Below, piece after piece: positions 50,523 to 62,791 of a stretch of 64,000 nt of DNA; position 1 is the stretch's first letter; every line of letters starts with the position of its first letter. The stretch comes from Epiperipatus broadwayi (Eukaryota > Onychophora > Udeonychophora > Euonychophora > Peripatidae). The notes beneath the pieces were generated by a model, which saw nothing but the letters and a program-made list of their open reading frames with translations, ran no database searches and had not been told where the DNA came from. Both the position numbers and the translations under genes were made by a program. The stretch spans positions 868,001 to 932,000 of the forward strand of contig JAQFVV010006504.1 of assembly GCA_028023455.1 (NCBI GenBank), given 5' to 3'.

Positions 50523-53256
50523 TGTATCAGTCAGAATTGTATGTTCATTTAACAAGGTTTAGAATCTAAGCAAAAGTACCTTAAATCCACTCATGCCTGA
50601 GATACACAGGTCAGGAGCAATCATGAATTCTGCCCTATTTGCTCTTCTCTAAAACTATAACACTATAAACAACACTTCTGATGATAACATGAAATGTTAT
50701 TCATTCTGGTCCCAGAGACACAGCAGAGAAACATGAGATCTATAGGGTAATTCATGTAAATAAATACCAAATATTGGCTCAATCAAATATCTTATGTGAA
50801 GGGACAATTTATAAATTTTAAATGAATTGCACACAGCTAGCATTGCAAAAGAAACATGAATTATAAAATAGTATCCAGCCAGAATGAGCAAGAACAGAAT
50901 AACCCAGAGATAAATATCTATTTGAAGTAATCAGTTATAACTTCTAAATATTACTGACATTATTATAAATATTTAATGGAATTCAATGAGTGAGAGTCAG
51001 TAAGACACAATGCATGAGTAATTATTAAAACATAATAATTTAATAAATATAAACAATTTAATTTACATTAGAAAACATAGCACAGATTTAATGCGGTTAT
51101 TACTTTGCATATAAGCAACTGATTTAGTATGCTAATGAGTTATAGTATAATAATAAATTAATGTTATCAATGCGGTGATCATTACTTTAAGTAATGATAA
51201 GGACGTTTACAAATTCATCTCTAAAGAGAGGTTTACTCTTAATCTGATAGTCAATATTTTATCATTTATGAGCATATTTGGGCCTGTGCAAATGAGGAAT
51301 GGGTTAGCCTAAATTAGCTTTACCGTGACAATCCTAATATATTCGACTAATTATAAAATGAGTGGTTTATAAACATCACTGCGCCAGTCTTATAGATAAA
51401 ATGAGAACTACATATAAAGAACTCGCAGTGCTAACTATAATGACAGCGTTTAAAATGGAGAAGATGTCCGTCTTTGGACTGGAAGGCTTTATCACATATA
51501 TGATTCCGCTTGTATTTATCACAAGGCAATATTCGAAAATATGAGTGGTAAGGATTCCATGGCACGCCCTCCAACGTGTCACATGCATATCCTTAATACT
51601 CTAATGTTTATCCTGAGATCGGTTATACCAAACCTTATTCCTATACGAGTTATGTGAAGAAAATCCGGATTTCGGATGAGTAAATATGATAAAGCAAAAT
51701 ATAAGTACTTTAAAATGCTATCGTAAGTAAGCAACGCGAATATGGCTTAAGTCTTAAATGACTAATGAAATAATTTAAGCTTAAATAAAGCAATAATATC
51801 ATGCGTAATGCCATGATAAAATGATAACCCACTCAGCATCGTACCTATAACTTTAATAAATTTAGGATGTCGAATATAAAAAAAAAATATATTATTTTTC
51901 CTATTTAACAAACCCAAGCATTCCTAAACGACAATATATTAATTAATTTAACTCTTAATGGTGTATAAGTAATAAATAGTTATAAAAGTATATTAACAAT
52001 CAAATTTATTAAAAGAACATAAATTGCATTTAAATATCGATAGTGATATGATTTTTAAACAATCCGCCATTAACCATAATTTCAAAATATTTAACCTAGC
52101 GAACAGCGTTCAATAAGAAATTTTACGTTTAAACTATTTAAATATTCCAAAATATCGGAATGATGATTGAAATAATATAAGTTCGCTAGATTAAAACGTT
52201 AGTACACTAAAACTAATTTAATAAGATATATTTTTAAAATAAGTTTTGCCGCATGAAATAAAATAATTAAAGTGTGAAACTTAAAAAAAACTAATAATAA
52301 ATTTACAATGCATAATTCTGTGCTTAGCGTTTCAAAAAAACAAGTTTAAAACTTAAAAGAGAAAATTATAAATTTAATGATAATTAAGTTTATAATCAGT
52401 TATAAATTAAATAAAGATTACATTCTGATTACAATTAAGATTTAGGAAAGAAATGAAGTGAGGAGAATTAAGAGTTCATTCTTCGGCAAAACGGATTACC
52501 TTTAGAAGTTATGGTGGCCTCTTATAATAACGTATACGAAGTTTAGCAAAGCACAATATTAATAAAATAATGGTAAGCATCTTCCAATATTCTTTACAAT
52601 TAAACATAACAGTTCTCAAGCAGCGATGGCATGGCAGAAGGCAGGACAGAGACGATTTAAGATCAGGGAGGCAAATTCCTTTTACTCACAGTCCATTTTA
52701 TTACCACTCTCTACACAAATATCAGAGAGAAGAGTGATTTGAACTCCTTTTGCGCGTTCCTAGAACTTCTGCTCCTCCTATACTTGAAATTTAGCAATAT
52801 TGGAAGATGTAAACAATACGTTCCAGAAAGCAGATTATTTAAACGTATTTTTAAAATTGCAAATAATTTTAAAATATGATTTTTGGTTTGACTTGAAATG
52901 AGAATGACATTTTTAAATTGTAATAATATTTTTTTAGAATTTGTGGCATTGCTTTAGCTCTACATTAATTGTATTTATTTTTATATCTGTAATACATATA
53001 CACACATACACAATTATCTAAGTGAAGGGAATTTACAAGCTTGAAAATAAAATATACTTAAGCTAAAATAATAATTCAACTGGTTACACATAACCTTTTT
53101 TTTAAATAAACAGGGTGGAAGTGATATGTGTATATGTGTGTGCTTAACATTCCTGGATGACCAAATAAACATATAAATAGGTTCAAACCCTACTTTAAAG
53201 GTATGTAATGTCATCAGGCAGTGAAGTTAAATATGTACTACAGATTTACCACTTCA
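50523..53256 (-). repeat. 5' LTR (2,734 bp)
   Basis: The longer of the two LTRs; extra blocks near 51,316 (TTTACCGTGACAATCC), 51,911, 52,653 and 52,988 relative to the 3' copy. Begins TGAAGTGG and ends GATACA on the minus strand. The small open frames inside (for example 51,376-51,588) are shared by both LTRs but broken differently and look incidental. Confidence 0.85.
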
Positions 53257-53615
53257 ATATATATATATAAAATCAATGCTCAGCTAATATTAAGCTAGAA
53301 AATCTTCAAACTTTTATGAACAGACTTCAATCTTCTCCACTCTCCAACTCTTCAGTCATCCATATCATTGAAAATCTGATAATGAAACACTTAAATCTGG
53401 CAGAATACCAGCTGAATATATAATATTTCAATAAAATATAAAAAATTTGAACTCAGACTTTCAGGCTCCCTATAAAACCCCATTCCATCTTATATAATCA
53501 ATACACATGACCACATACATGTGAAAATGATAAATGATATTCAATATGCATAGCTTGTGCTGAACCAGCACTCATAAGTTGGTCCAGGTTATCTCCCATA
53601 TATATATATATATAT
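53257..53615 (-). repeat. Ribozyme satellite, continuation of interrupted monomer
   Basis: Picks up the satellite exactly where it stops at 42,167 (AAAATCAATGCTCAGCTAATATTAAG matches the expected next part of the monomer) and runs through a further ribozyme. Confidence 0.8.
53536..53593 (-). ncRNA. Satellite hammerhead, monomer 5 (decayed)
   Basis: Core CTTATGA, perfect stem II GTGCTG/CAGCAC, but AAGC in place of GAAA. Stem I TGGACCAA is kept on one side. Confidence 0.7.
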
Positions 53616-53997
53616 AGTTGATAAAGACTACAAAGTGTATAGTTGAAAGTATTTCTAAAAGAATATAATTTATATAAATTGTACTGTATTTTGATATATA
53701 TATATATTGATTTGTATATTACATATATTGTGAAACGAATACAGATATCAAACTTTATTTATTACATATATATATATATATGCAAATTTATAAATAAATA
53801 TTTAAAAATACAGTATTTAAAAGCTTATAAAAAATATATATGTATAACAGTCACTTAGGAGCGCTTTCAACTAACTTGTAGCTTTGTCAACTATCATGTT
53901 TAAAATGTCAGCTTTCCCATAATTCTATGATGTCAACTTTCCCATAAGTCTGTGATCTTAATGTTTGCTGCTTGCCTATTAACCAAATGTTGCTTGT
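53616..53997. other. AT-rich insertion within the satellite
   Basis: TA-rich sequence that separates satellite from PLE fragment. A short open frame at 53,643-53,858 is Tyr/Ile-rich from TA composition. Confidence 0.45.
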
Positions 53998-54385
53998 ATT
54001 TATATATTAACATCGCCTCTTTAATTTTCCTTTTATTATTATTTCTTTCAGTTTCCAATATTTTTACAAGTTGTTATAATTAAAATTGAAACCATATATA
54101 CATGATTTATTATGGTCATAAAAGACAGAAGCTGATAAATTATCATTATTTTTAAAATTTTGTTTTTATCATTATTTTTAAAATTTTGTTTTGTATTTTG
54201 AACCCTTTTAAATAACAATAAGTGTTCCTTTGTTCTTTTTTCCAATGTGCACCGTGATTCACCTATATATCCATGGCCACACCCATATGTCCATTTGTAA
54301 ATGATACAATTTTTATTTGTAAATAAAGTTTTATCCTTTGAATTGTTTATTAATTTATTTAATGTAGGTGGTGCATAAAATGCAA
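53998..54385 (-). pseudogene. Penelope-like element 3' fragment
   Basis: Minus strand reads FYAPPTLNKLINNSKDK, then CGHGYIGESRCTLEKRTKEHL (GIY-YIG core with the conserved Tyr, Gly and Arg), then decayed coding toward 53,998. It matches the C-terminal part of the 33-34 kb copies (NNSKAKTSF, YIGKSSCTLEKKTKDHL). 5' truncated and set between TA tracts of the satellite. Confidence 0.82.
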
Positions 54386-54404
54386 TATATATATATATAT
54401 ATAG

Positions 54405-54598
54405 TGCTCAGTTGATATTAAGATAGCAAATCATTACATCATTACATTTTAATAGACAGACTTCAATCTTTTTCAGTCTTCAGACATTCATATCATTGAA
54501 AATCTGATGATGGAATGTTTAAAGCTTTTGTTGGTGCCAATCTTATTGTTATACTCATATTGACTTAAAGTCACTGTGACTTCTCATGCATAGGACCT
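54405..54598 (-). repeat. Ribozyme satellite, partial monomer
   Basis: Same orientation as 40.6-42.2 kb; covers the region from the TA tract to the GTGACTTCTCATGCATAGGACC block. No ribozyme in this part. Confidence 0.75.
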
Positions 54599-54732
54599 TC
54601 ATCAGATTTTAATGATAGTGATGGTGGAAGAATCAGAGAGTGGAGAAGATTGAAGCCTATCCATTAAAATTTGAAGATTTGCTATCCTCATACAAAATGA
54701 GCACTTATTATATATGGGTGTGTAGGAAGTGA

Positions 54733-54786
54733 TAATCTGGCCTAACTGATGAGTGCTGGTTCAAGACATATATATATTGGATATAA
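54733..54786 (+). ncRNA. Satellite hammerhead, inverted monomer 1 (decayed)
   Basis: CTGATGA (54,746-54,752) and the 5' half of stem II are intact, but CAGCAYGAAA is changed to CAAGACATAT, removing G12-A14. Confidence 0.7.
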
Positions 54787-55204
54787 TTTATCATTTTCAC
54801 GTGTATGTGGTCATGTGTACTGCTTGTATAAGATGAAATAGATAGCTGTAGAGAGTTTGAAATTCTAAATTCAAATCACTTTTAGTTACATTAAGCTTAA
54901 TATAGACAATATGCTTGTACTTAAATACTACATATTCAATCTGTATTTTTCTCATCTTCTTTTATGTATTTAAATGAACATATTAAAGTCCTATACATGA
55001 GGGATCATACTGACAAAGGCAACATGGGTATGGCAATAAGATTGGCATCAACAAGGGCTTTCAGCTTTCTATTATCAGATTTTCAATAATATGGATGGCT
55101 GAAGAGTTGGAGGGTGGGGAAGACTGAAGCCTGTCCATTAAAGTTAAAAAAATTGCTATCTTAACATAAACTCAGCATCTTTATAGATGTGTGTGGGAGG
55201 TGAT

Positions 55205-55259
55205 GATCTGCACCAACTGGTGAGTGCTGGTTCAGCATGAAATACATATATTGGAGATC
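55205..55259 (+). ncRNA. Satellite hammerhead, inverted monomer 2 (best fold)
   Basis: Stem I outer GATCT/AGATC (5 bp) and inner CCAA/TTGG (4 bp) with bulged GCA; core CTGGTGA (one change, A6 to G); stem II GTGCTG/CAGCAT with loop GTT; GAAA; stem III AT/AT with loop ACAT; ATA triplet at 55,248-55,250; predicted cleavage before T55,251. Every helix of a type I hammerhead is present. Confidence 0.85.
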
Positions 55260-55517
55260 TTTTATTTTTTCACATGTATTTGGTCATGTGTATTGGTTAT
55301 TTAAGATGGAGTGTATCACTGTAGAAAGCATGAAAGTCTGAGATCAATCCCATCTAATTACACTAAGTTTATTATAGCCAATATACTTGTATTTAAATAT
55401 TACATGTTTGGCCTTTATTCTGCCCATTCCTCTTCTATGCATTTAAATGGTCATATTATGTCCTATACATGAGGGGTCAGAGTGACTTAAAGTCAACATG
55501 GATATGATAATAAGAAG

Positions 55518-55914
<397 letters not shown>

Positions 55915-56554
55915 TATAACTTTTTGGGCTGTACCGTGTATTATTTTTCAAATAAACACCGATATTTCGATGGACTAGCATCTGCCATTATCAAGGTTAA
56001 CTTCTGAAAGAAAAATTGTTAGATCTTAAATAATAACGTGACTGTGTGCAAGATAAGAAATGAGATTCAACTTGAAGTAGTTCAGCATTCACGATATGAG
56101 GCTTATCAAAATGTTTATTTCCATCAGTATTTTCACCTATTAATTTTAAGTTAATATTAGATAAAATGAGAGGTTTCCACATAGCTGGAATACATTGTGC
56201 TTCATCAGCCCTATTTAAACCAGTAGGTCTCTTTAATATTTCAAGACCTACTGGTTTAAATAGGACTCATGAAACACAACGTATTCCAGTTATGTGGAAA
56301 CCTCTCATTTTATCTAATATTAACTTAAAATTAATAGGTGAAAATACTGAGAGAAATAAACATTTTGATAAGCCTCATATAGTGAATGCTGAACTACTTC
56401 AAGTTGAATCTCATTTCTCATCTCACACACAGTCATGTTATTATTTAAGATCTAACAATTTTTCTTTCAAAAGTTAACCTTGATAATGGCGGATGCTAGT
56501 CTATTCAGTGTTTAATGGAAAATAATACACGGTACAGTCCAAAAAGTTATAATT
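55915..56554. mobile_element. Near-perfect 640-bp palindrome of an unidentified retroelement end
   Basis: Arms 55,915-56,230 and 56,244-56,554 with a 13-nt centre. Both arms keep the same frame (61 codons on minus, 103 on plus), ending ...YYLRSNNFSF(R/K)S, then a non-coding tail with TTGATAATGGC and TCGAAATATCGG in the best arm, ending AAAGTTATAAT. A third, single copy is at 35.5 kb. No domain recognised; the tail resembles PLE 3' ends, so a PLE relative is possible. Confidence 0.75.
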
Positions 56555-57224
56555 TATCTACATCATACAACTGTAAAAACATTATATATATATATATAAT
56601 GAAGAAAAGAAAGAAATAAGACAATAGCTGATTGTCAAGTGTAAAATTATTAAACATCAATCAAAGTGAATGCTTATAAATGTGATCCTGGAAGAGTGCC
56701 TTCTGTCCTCATTATTACCTATCAAAGGAACATTTTTTTTCTCTTCTCTTAATGTTATTTATCATATTCATTTATTAGTCTATTGTTATTATTTATTAAT
56801 TCCAGAAAACTTTTGACATTTATTTAAAAAATAATTCTTTATTGTCTATGATCTTAGCTTGGCCTCATGCCTAAAATCTATCTTAGTGTTTAAATCAAAT
56901 GTATGGAATGAATAAGAATATTGCTTCATTTAGCGTTATTCTAATAAGGAGTGATCGTATCCATGGTCAGTCATCTTTCTTGTAGTTATGTTATAATATG
57001 ATTAATAATAAAAGAAAATATCATCTCACTTCAGTTTAGTTAAGTAATGATCTATCCATACAATTCCATTATAATATCCTAATTTTATATTCCATGATTT
57101 AATTTTAAAGATTAAATTTTTATTTGCAATTAAGTTTACTTTAGTGTTGTTTTAATCTGCTGTGGAAAAAACACAAATTCTTAAAAACAATGAATCTCAC
57201 ATATCTAGGAATGTATTCAAAGAT
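56555..57224. other. AT-rich non-coding DNA
   Basis: Nothing recognised. Confidence 0.5.
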
Positions 57225-57249
57225 TAATAAATAAATAAATAAATAAATA

Positions 57250-57341
<92 letters not shown>
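57225..57341. repeat. (AAAT)n(TA)n compound microsatellite
   Basis: AAAT units to 57,253, then about 88 bp of TA. Confidence 0.95.
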
Positions 57342-57344
<3 letters not shown>

Positions 57345-57589
57345 GTGGAAGTATTTCTGCATGTGGAAAGACTGTATAAAGGGGAAACCCATATTTTTTT
57401 TTTTTTTTTTTTAAAATTTTTAAAATGCTTGCGGGGGGGACGGGGATATAAAATACTACTTGAATATTTCAAAACTTCATTTTATATAAATATTCAATTT
57501 ATCTCATACCTATAAACATATCTAATTTTAATATATTCAAGTATGAAAGTTAACAAAGTATTAAAAGAAAAATAATGCAGCAGAGAGAA
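57342..57589. other. Homopolymer-rich non-coding DNA
   Basis: T20 run near 57,393 and a GCGGGGGGGACGGGG patch at 57,431, unusual G content for this window. No coding. Confidence 0.5.
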
Positions 57590-58840
57590 AGGGTAATTTT
57601 ATACTACCCACAGCATTATAAAATACACTTGAACAAATATGAAACAATATAATATGTATCTTACTATAATGCAGGAATGACAAATAATCAATAAAAGAAA
57701 TAAATAGGCTTTATGTGACCATTGAAATATAATATGATACTAATAGGCCAACATATAAATACAATTGAAATGAATAATAAAACTTTATTATATTAGATTT
57801 TCTGGGCAATGAATGAAATAATGGCAATGAAAGAGAAATTTATTTAATAAATAGAAAAAATATTTATTTACAAGATAATAATATTATTTAATATAATAAA
57901 TATTTACAATAAGTATTAATTTTAAATTAACAAATTGTACTAGCAGAAATATTAGTATATATTGAAATAAAGCATTCCTATTTGACATATTCCTACAAAA
58001 TTTATAATAAAAACATTAATATTACTAAAAAAAATTATATTTTATTTGATACAATCTCTTTTACTATTATGAACTCAAGAAAAAATAACATCCATATATG
58101 CTTATATACAGGTCAATAGTATGATATTAAATATACTACAGCACCAACAATGTCTAAAAATCAGTATAGATATATACTTGTCATGGAACTGTAAAGATAG
58201 TTTAATATTATATAAAAAATATTTAAAACATTAAAATTCTATTAATACCTATGAGGGGTGAGGAAATAATAAAGTTAATACTTACAATTATATTAATATA
58301 CCTAAAATTAAACTATAATAGAGTTAATAAACTAATCTCAAAGAAGGACATGCTTTTAAACAGTCTCACATATTAAATATACATAATACCACTGAGTTAT
58401 ATAGACAATGTTGATTATAAAAAATATATGAATAGGCACCTGGTAACTTGACTTGGCAGTGCTGAAACAAAAATCCATAATCTCTCTCATGGAGGGGCTC
58501 ATGAAGGCCATGCAGTACCATAACTTGTCAGTGCTAAAACAAAAAAGCTACATTCACTTTCATGGAGGACCTTAATGCATACAAAAGCAATAAAAGTATC
58601 CACATAAAAAAAAAACTAAATTGATACCTGTCTCCAAGCAGCATACCAATTAATAACCACACAAAGTATGAATTTGATAATAAGAAGAATAAATAAATAA
58701 TAAACTCACACATACATTCATAAGCAAAATAACCTATCCATTCAGTCTATTACTGTATATAAACCAAAACAGAATGATAATTCAGAGAACTTTTGATGCT
58801 TTATGCTTAAAATAAAAACATTTATCTAGATGTTTTTTTA
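57590..58840 (+). repeat. Dispersed repeat, longest copy
   Basis: Its first half matches 19,545-20,240 and its second half 27,090-27,460 in the same order, so all three derive from one element of at least 1.2 kb. Non-coding, no terminal repeats recognised. Confidence 0.6.
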
Positions 58841-58977
58841 CCAAATTCATTTAATGTGCATATCATTATAAATATACATCTATCTTTGTCATTGCATTGC
58901 CAAATCCATATAATATTACTATCATTTATTTTCTTTACTGCTTGTACAATGCTTTATATAATTATAATTTACTATTA

Positions 58978-59850
58978 ACGATTTTGATTGACCAAGCAAT
59001 CATCTTCAGAACTATAACAAACATAATACAAATACATGAATACAAATATACATAAACATATAACTTTACATTTTATATATATTTTATCTTATAATCAATA
59101 TTCATATACCTAAATATATACATATATTTTTACATATCTTTCTATAAATAATTTTTACCTTTTTATACATAATTCATTTCAACCATTTATGTTTTATATT
59201 TATCAATCAATACTTCTTATAATCATATATATATATATATAATTTATTTTTTATTATTTTATTCTTATTAATTTTATTTTAATTCTTTTTTTTTAATATT
59301 TAGCTCTAATGTTTTATGTATTCATGTGTTTATATTTTATATTATTATTCATAAAATTAACATTCAATACTTATAATTTTCTTTAACCTATAATATTATT
59401 TCAGTTTACCTTTTTATTACTAATTATTTTAACCTATTTTTTTATTAATTTTATCATATTTTATACCTATCTTCTACTTATATTTTCAGAGCTTAACTGT
59501 TAACTATTCAAACTTTAAAATTTTCTAGTTACAACTAGTAGCTTCCTCTTTCTATTTTTTTATATTATTAAATCTACTGTTATTTTTAATTCTTACTAAT
59601 ATTATCTTTAGTTTTATTTTATACTTAGTATCTCCTTTTTATTTATATATAATTAAATCTATTCTTATTTTTAATTCTTACTATTTTTTTCTTTATGGCA
59701 AAAAAAATTTCAGAATCAAATCTCTATTTAATATTGGTTTAATATTATTAATATAAATAGCTTCTCTTATTTTTCTATCCCTTTTATTATTTGTAAATTG
59801 TTTATTTTTATATACTTTTTTCCAAACTCATGCCCTATTTCTAATGTATG
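58978..59850 (-). pseudogene. Penelope-like element 3' fragment, minus member of second head-to-head pair
   Basis: Minus strand from about 59,850 reads YLHTLEIGHEFGKKYIKINN, then after a frameshift KRDRKIREAIYINNIKPILNRDL, the GIY-YIG C-terminal half. A long non-coding tail ends in CTGAAGA (59,009-59,003), a GATTG/CAATC stem and AAAATCG. No RT part. Confidence 0.8.
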
Positions 59851-59942
59851 TAAATAAATTTAATAAAAGAGAAAAACCATAATTGCAAAAAAAAAAATCA
59901 AGTCATACATCATATGGCTTAATTTAATAAGCTTGTACTACA

Positions 59943-60194
59943 AATGTTATATAATGAGTGTGAATAGCTCTTAACAAGCTTTTCCAAATATCCCTATTTC
60001 CAGACCAGTTTCTAGCTGCTGGATGTTGTCAGTGAGGTGCTAGGATATTCAAACATTAGATCTAAAAATACCAGCTCAAGTCCAGCATTTGTTTAATGGT
60101 TAACTATTAAGTAGCCAGCAGCTAGAAACCAGTCTGGGGATAGGGATTTTCAGAAATGGTTGTTAAGAACTATTTACACACATTATATAACATT
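59943..60194. repeat. Inverted repeat with decayed hammerhead
   Basis: Arms 59,943-60,022 and 60,113-60,194. The minus strand of the left arm reads CTCA-CTGACAA (60,032-60,026) ... CTAGAAAC-TG-GTC-TGG. The right arm on plus reads CTAGAAAC-CA-GTC-TGGGGATA without the first strand. G8 is A and stem II does not pair, so it should be inactive. GAAAC-NN-GTC-TGG and the surrounding words match the 1.2-2.1 kb locus. Confidence 0.65.
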
Positions 60195-61914
60195 AATAAA
60201 AGAGGAATTTATAAATAATAATTATCCCAAATACATTTATAAAAGATAATATTGTACCGTTTATTTATATATGGTCTAAATATATTGGCATTTGGTAAAA
60301 GCTAAAAGAAAAAGTAATTTACTGACCTTTTAAAAAACACATTTTACGTTTTTCTTAGTTAGTATATATTTTTTTTAATGTACAGTGAAAGCTAATTTTG
60401 TTGTTTCCAATTATTACTTTAATTAAAAATAAAAGTTAAAATTGAAAAGGATAAAAGACGCAGATAAACTAAAAGAAAGAGAATTCCACATGCCGATTTC
60501 AATTAGTAAAATCTTTCTAACTCTGATTAAAGATGGTGAAATTATGTTAAAAAAGACTTTGTAACTTAAATTTAGGAAATAATGTACAAGATTATTATCT
60601 TGTATGCTTATAAAATGACAAAAAAAAAATAGATACACAGAGAAGTCTAAAAATTGATCATGAATATAAAAAGGTCAGAAAAAACTTCAAAAGATGTCTT
60701 TTGCTTAACTAGCAGCTTCCATTAGATCCAGGATAGAGAAAATATTCTATTCTGGATTATTTATATGCACAACTACCATTACTCATATGCTGAAGTAAAT
60801 CATCATGTGGAGTGAAACCGGTGTTTACAGATACCTTTCATTGTATAGATCACTCAGAAAAACCGTTGAGTCTAGCCATTAAGACAGGCCAAGAACCAAC
60901 AAAAATGTTGACAGAGTGAAACTAGTTAACTTTAATGGGCTCTTCAAGATGCATACTACAAAACTTACCGGTAAGATTATTCCTATCCCAATTGTGACTA
61001 AATTAAGCATTTGCAAATCATTCTTCAATAAGCTTATAATAGTATCCTGATAGAGATATATTTTTTTCTTATTCAAGAGACTTTCAGTTACAATCTTCTA
61101 GAAGAAACTTGGAAGTGAACTTTAATTGTTAAACTATTTTGATTAATTGATTCATGTCAGGCTTAGCATGTGTGTAGTCTTTCCAACTTATTAGTAATTT
61201 ATCTTTTAAATATTTTAATTTGTTTGAATAACATATTTGCTTTTATCAACTTTTCATTCTGCATTATTATGGTTAGTTTATTTCTAATCTATTATGTGTA
61301 ATTTATTTTTGCCAATATTTGTTAATTAAGCCCCAGAAGAAATATTCTCAAAATAAAAAAATAAAGTTACGAGAAATCAAAATCTTGAACTTTTAAATTA
61401 TTTTCTTCTTAATTTATAATTTGTGTCTTGACAGATTTCAGTGGATTCTTATATGAATCCTGGTGCCCTTGGTAAAATAAATAAAAGGCTGATTTGTCCA
61501 GCAGTGTAAGTCACAATAATTAATAGGCCAGTTAATCAGGAAATATAGCTATGTTTTTGGAAATAGGAACAAGATATTTTTTTTCTTCATAGCTTAGTTA
61601 ACTTTCATTGTATAGTGTGTAAAATAAGGCCTACCAGAACCCAGCAAAGTGTGAAAAATGTTACAATAATATTAAGTTAAAAGAATATATGATAAATTAT
61701 ATAAATAATAATAGAGAAGAAAAAAAAGTAGTAATAATAATAATAGAAATAAAATTAATTATATAGATATAAAGATAGAAAATAATTATGTAACTAAAAG
61801 TTAAATAAAATTATAAGTAAAATTAATAAAAAATTTAATAATCTTATAAATTTTAGAATATAAAAATATGATTAATATTTTAGAAAATAAGTATATTAGT
61901 AATTATAATAAAAA
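60195..61914. other. AT-rich non-coding DNA between PLE fragments
   Basis: Nothing recognised; no RT motifs found on either strand. Confidence 0.5.
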
Positions 61915-62755
61915 TTCAGATAATGAAATAAATTGAATATATGAAATTAATTATAAAAAGTGTCAAATTAAAAATACAAAGGTAAATTTTTGTAAGAGAA
62001 ACAAAAAATTCAATATATAGAAGACTATTACAATGTGAATATGATAAAAATTTGGCAATATATTTACATACCTTAGAAATAAGGCATGAGTTTGGAAAGG
62101 ATTGTATAAAAATGACACAATTTACAAATAATAACAGGGATAGAAACATAAAAGAAGTTATTCATATTAATGGTATTAAGCCAGTATTAAATAGAGGTTT
62201 GGGCCTAAAAAAGCTTTTGATATAAATAAAAAAAATATTAGTAGGGTTTAAAAATAAGAAATATTTAATTATGTATAAAATAGAAAGAGGGAGGTACTAA
62301 ATATAACTGGAAAATGTAATGGTTTGAATAGTTAACAGTTAAGTTTTGAAAATATAAGTAGAAGGAAGGTATAAAATATGATAAAAAATAATTAAAAAAT
62401 AGGTTAAAATAATTAGTAATAGAAAGATAAACATAAATAATATTATAGGTTAAAGAAAGTTATAAATATTTAATGTTAATATAATGAATAATAATGCAAA
62501 ATATAAAACTATGAATATATAATGTTGCAGTTAAATATTTTAAATAAATTTTAATGAAAAAAATTAATAAGAATAAAATAATAAAAAATAAATGAAATAA
62601 AAATAATATATGTGATTATAGAAAAGATTGATTGATAAATATAAAATATAAAAAGATTAAAGTGTATTATTATATAAAGAGGTAAAATTTATATATATGT
62701 ATATAAAGATTCATGTATATATGTAGGTATATAAATATTGATTATATATATTTAC

Positions 62756-62791
<36 letters not shown>

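Larger units (their letters stand above)
42207..53256 (-). mobile_element. Large-LTR retrotransposon without recognisable pol
   Basis: Direct repeats 42,207-44,852 and 50,523-53,256 flank 5,670 bp. The satellite stops at the left edge and resumes in the same phase at the right edge, and TA sequence is present on both sides, so the 11 kb inserted as one unit. On the minus strand the repeat begins TGAAGTGG and ends GATACA in the 5' copy. The 5' copy is followed after 24 nt by TGGCGACC, a primer-binding-site-like sequence, and GGGAATG precedes the 3' copy as a short purine tract. The only coding is one gag-like frame. It resembles gag-only or LARD-type non-autonomous elements, which borrow pol from a relative. 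Confidence 0.82.
54599..55512 (+). repeat. Ribozyme satellite, inverted segment
   Basis: From 54,599 the satellite runs on the opposite strand for about two monomers (471-bp spacing between ribozyme cores at 54,746 and 55,217). It is cut off at GATAATAAGA, where GATA repeats begin. Confidence 0.85.

Noticed and set aside
57141-57392. Frame rich in YI repeats
   Set aside because: Translation of the TA/AAAT microsatellite.
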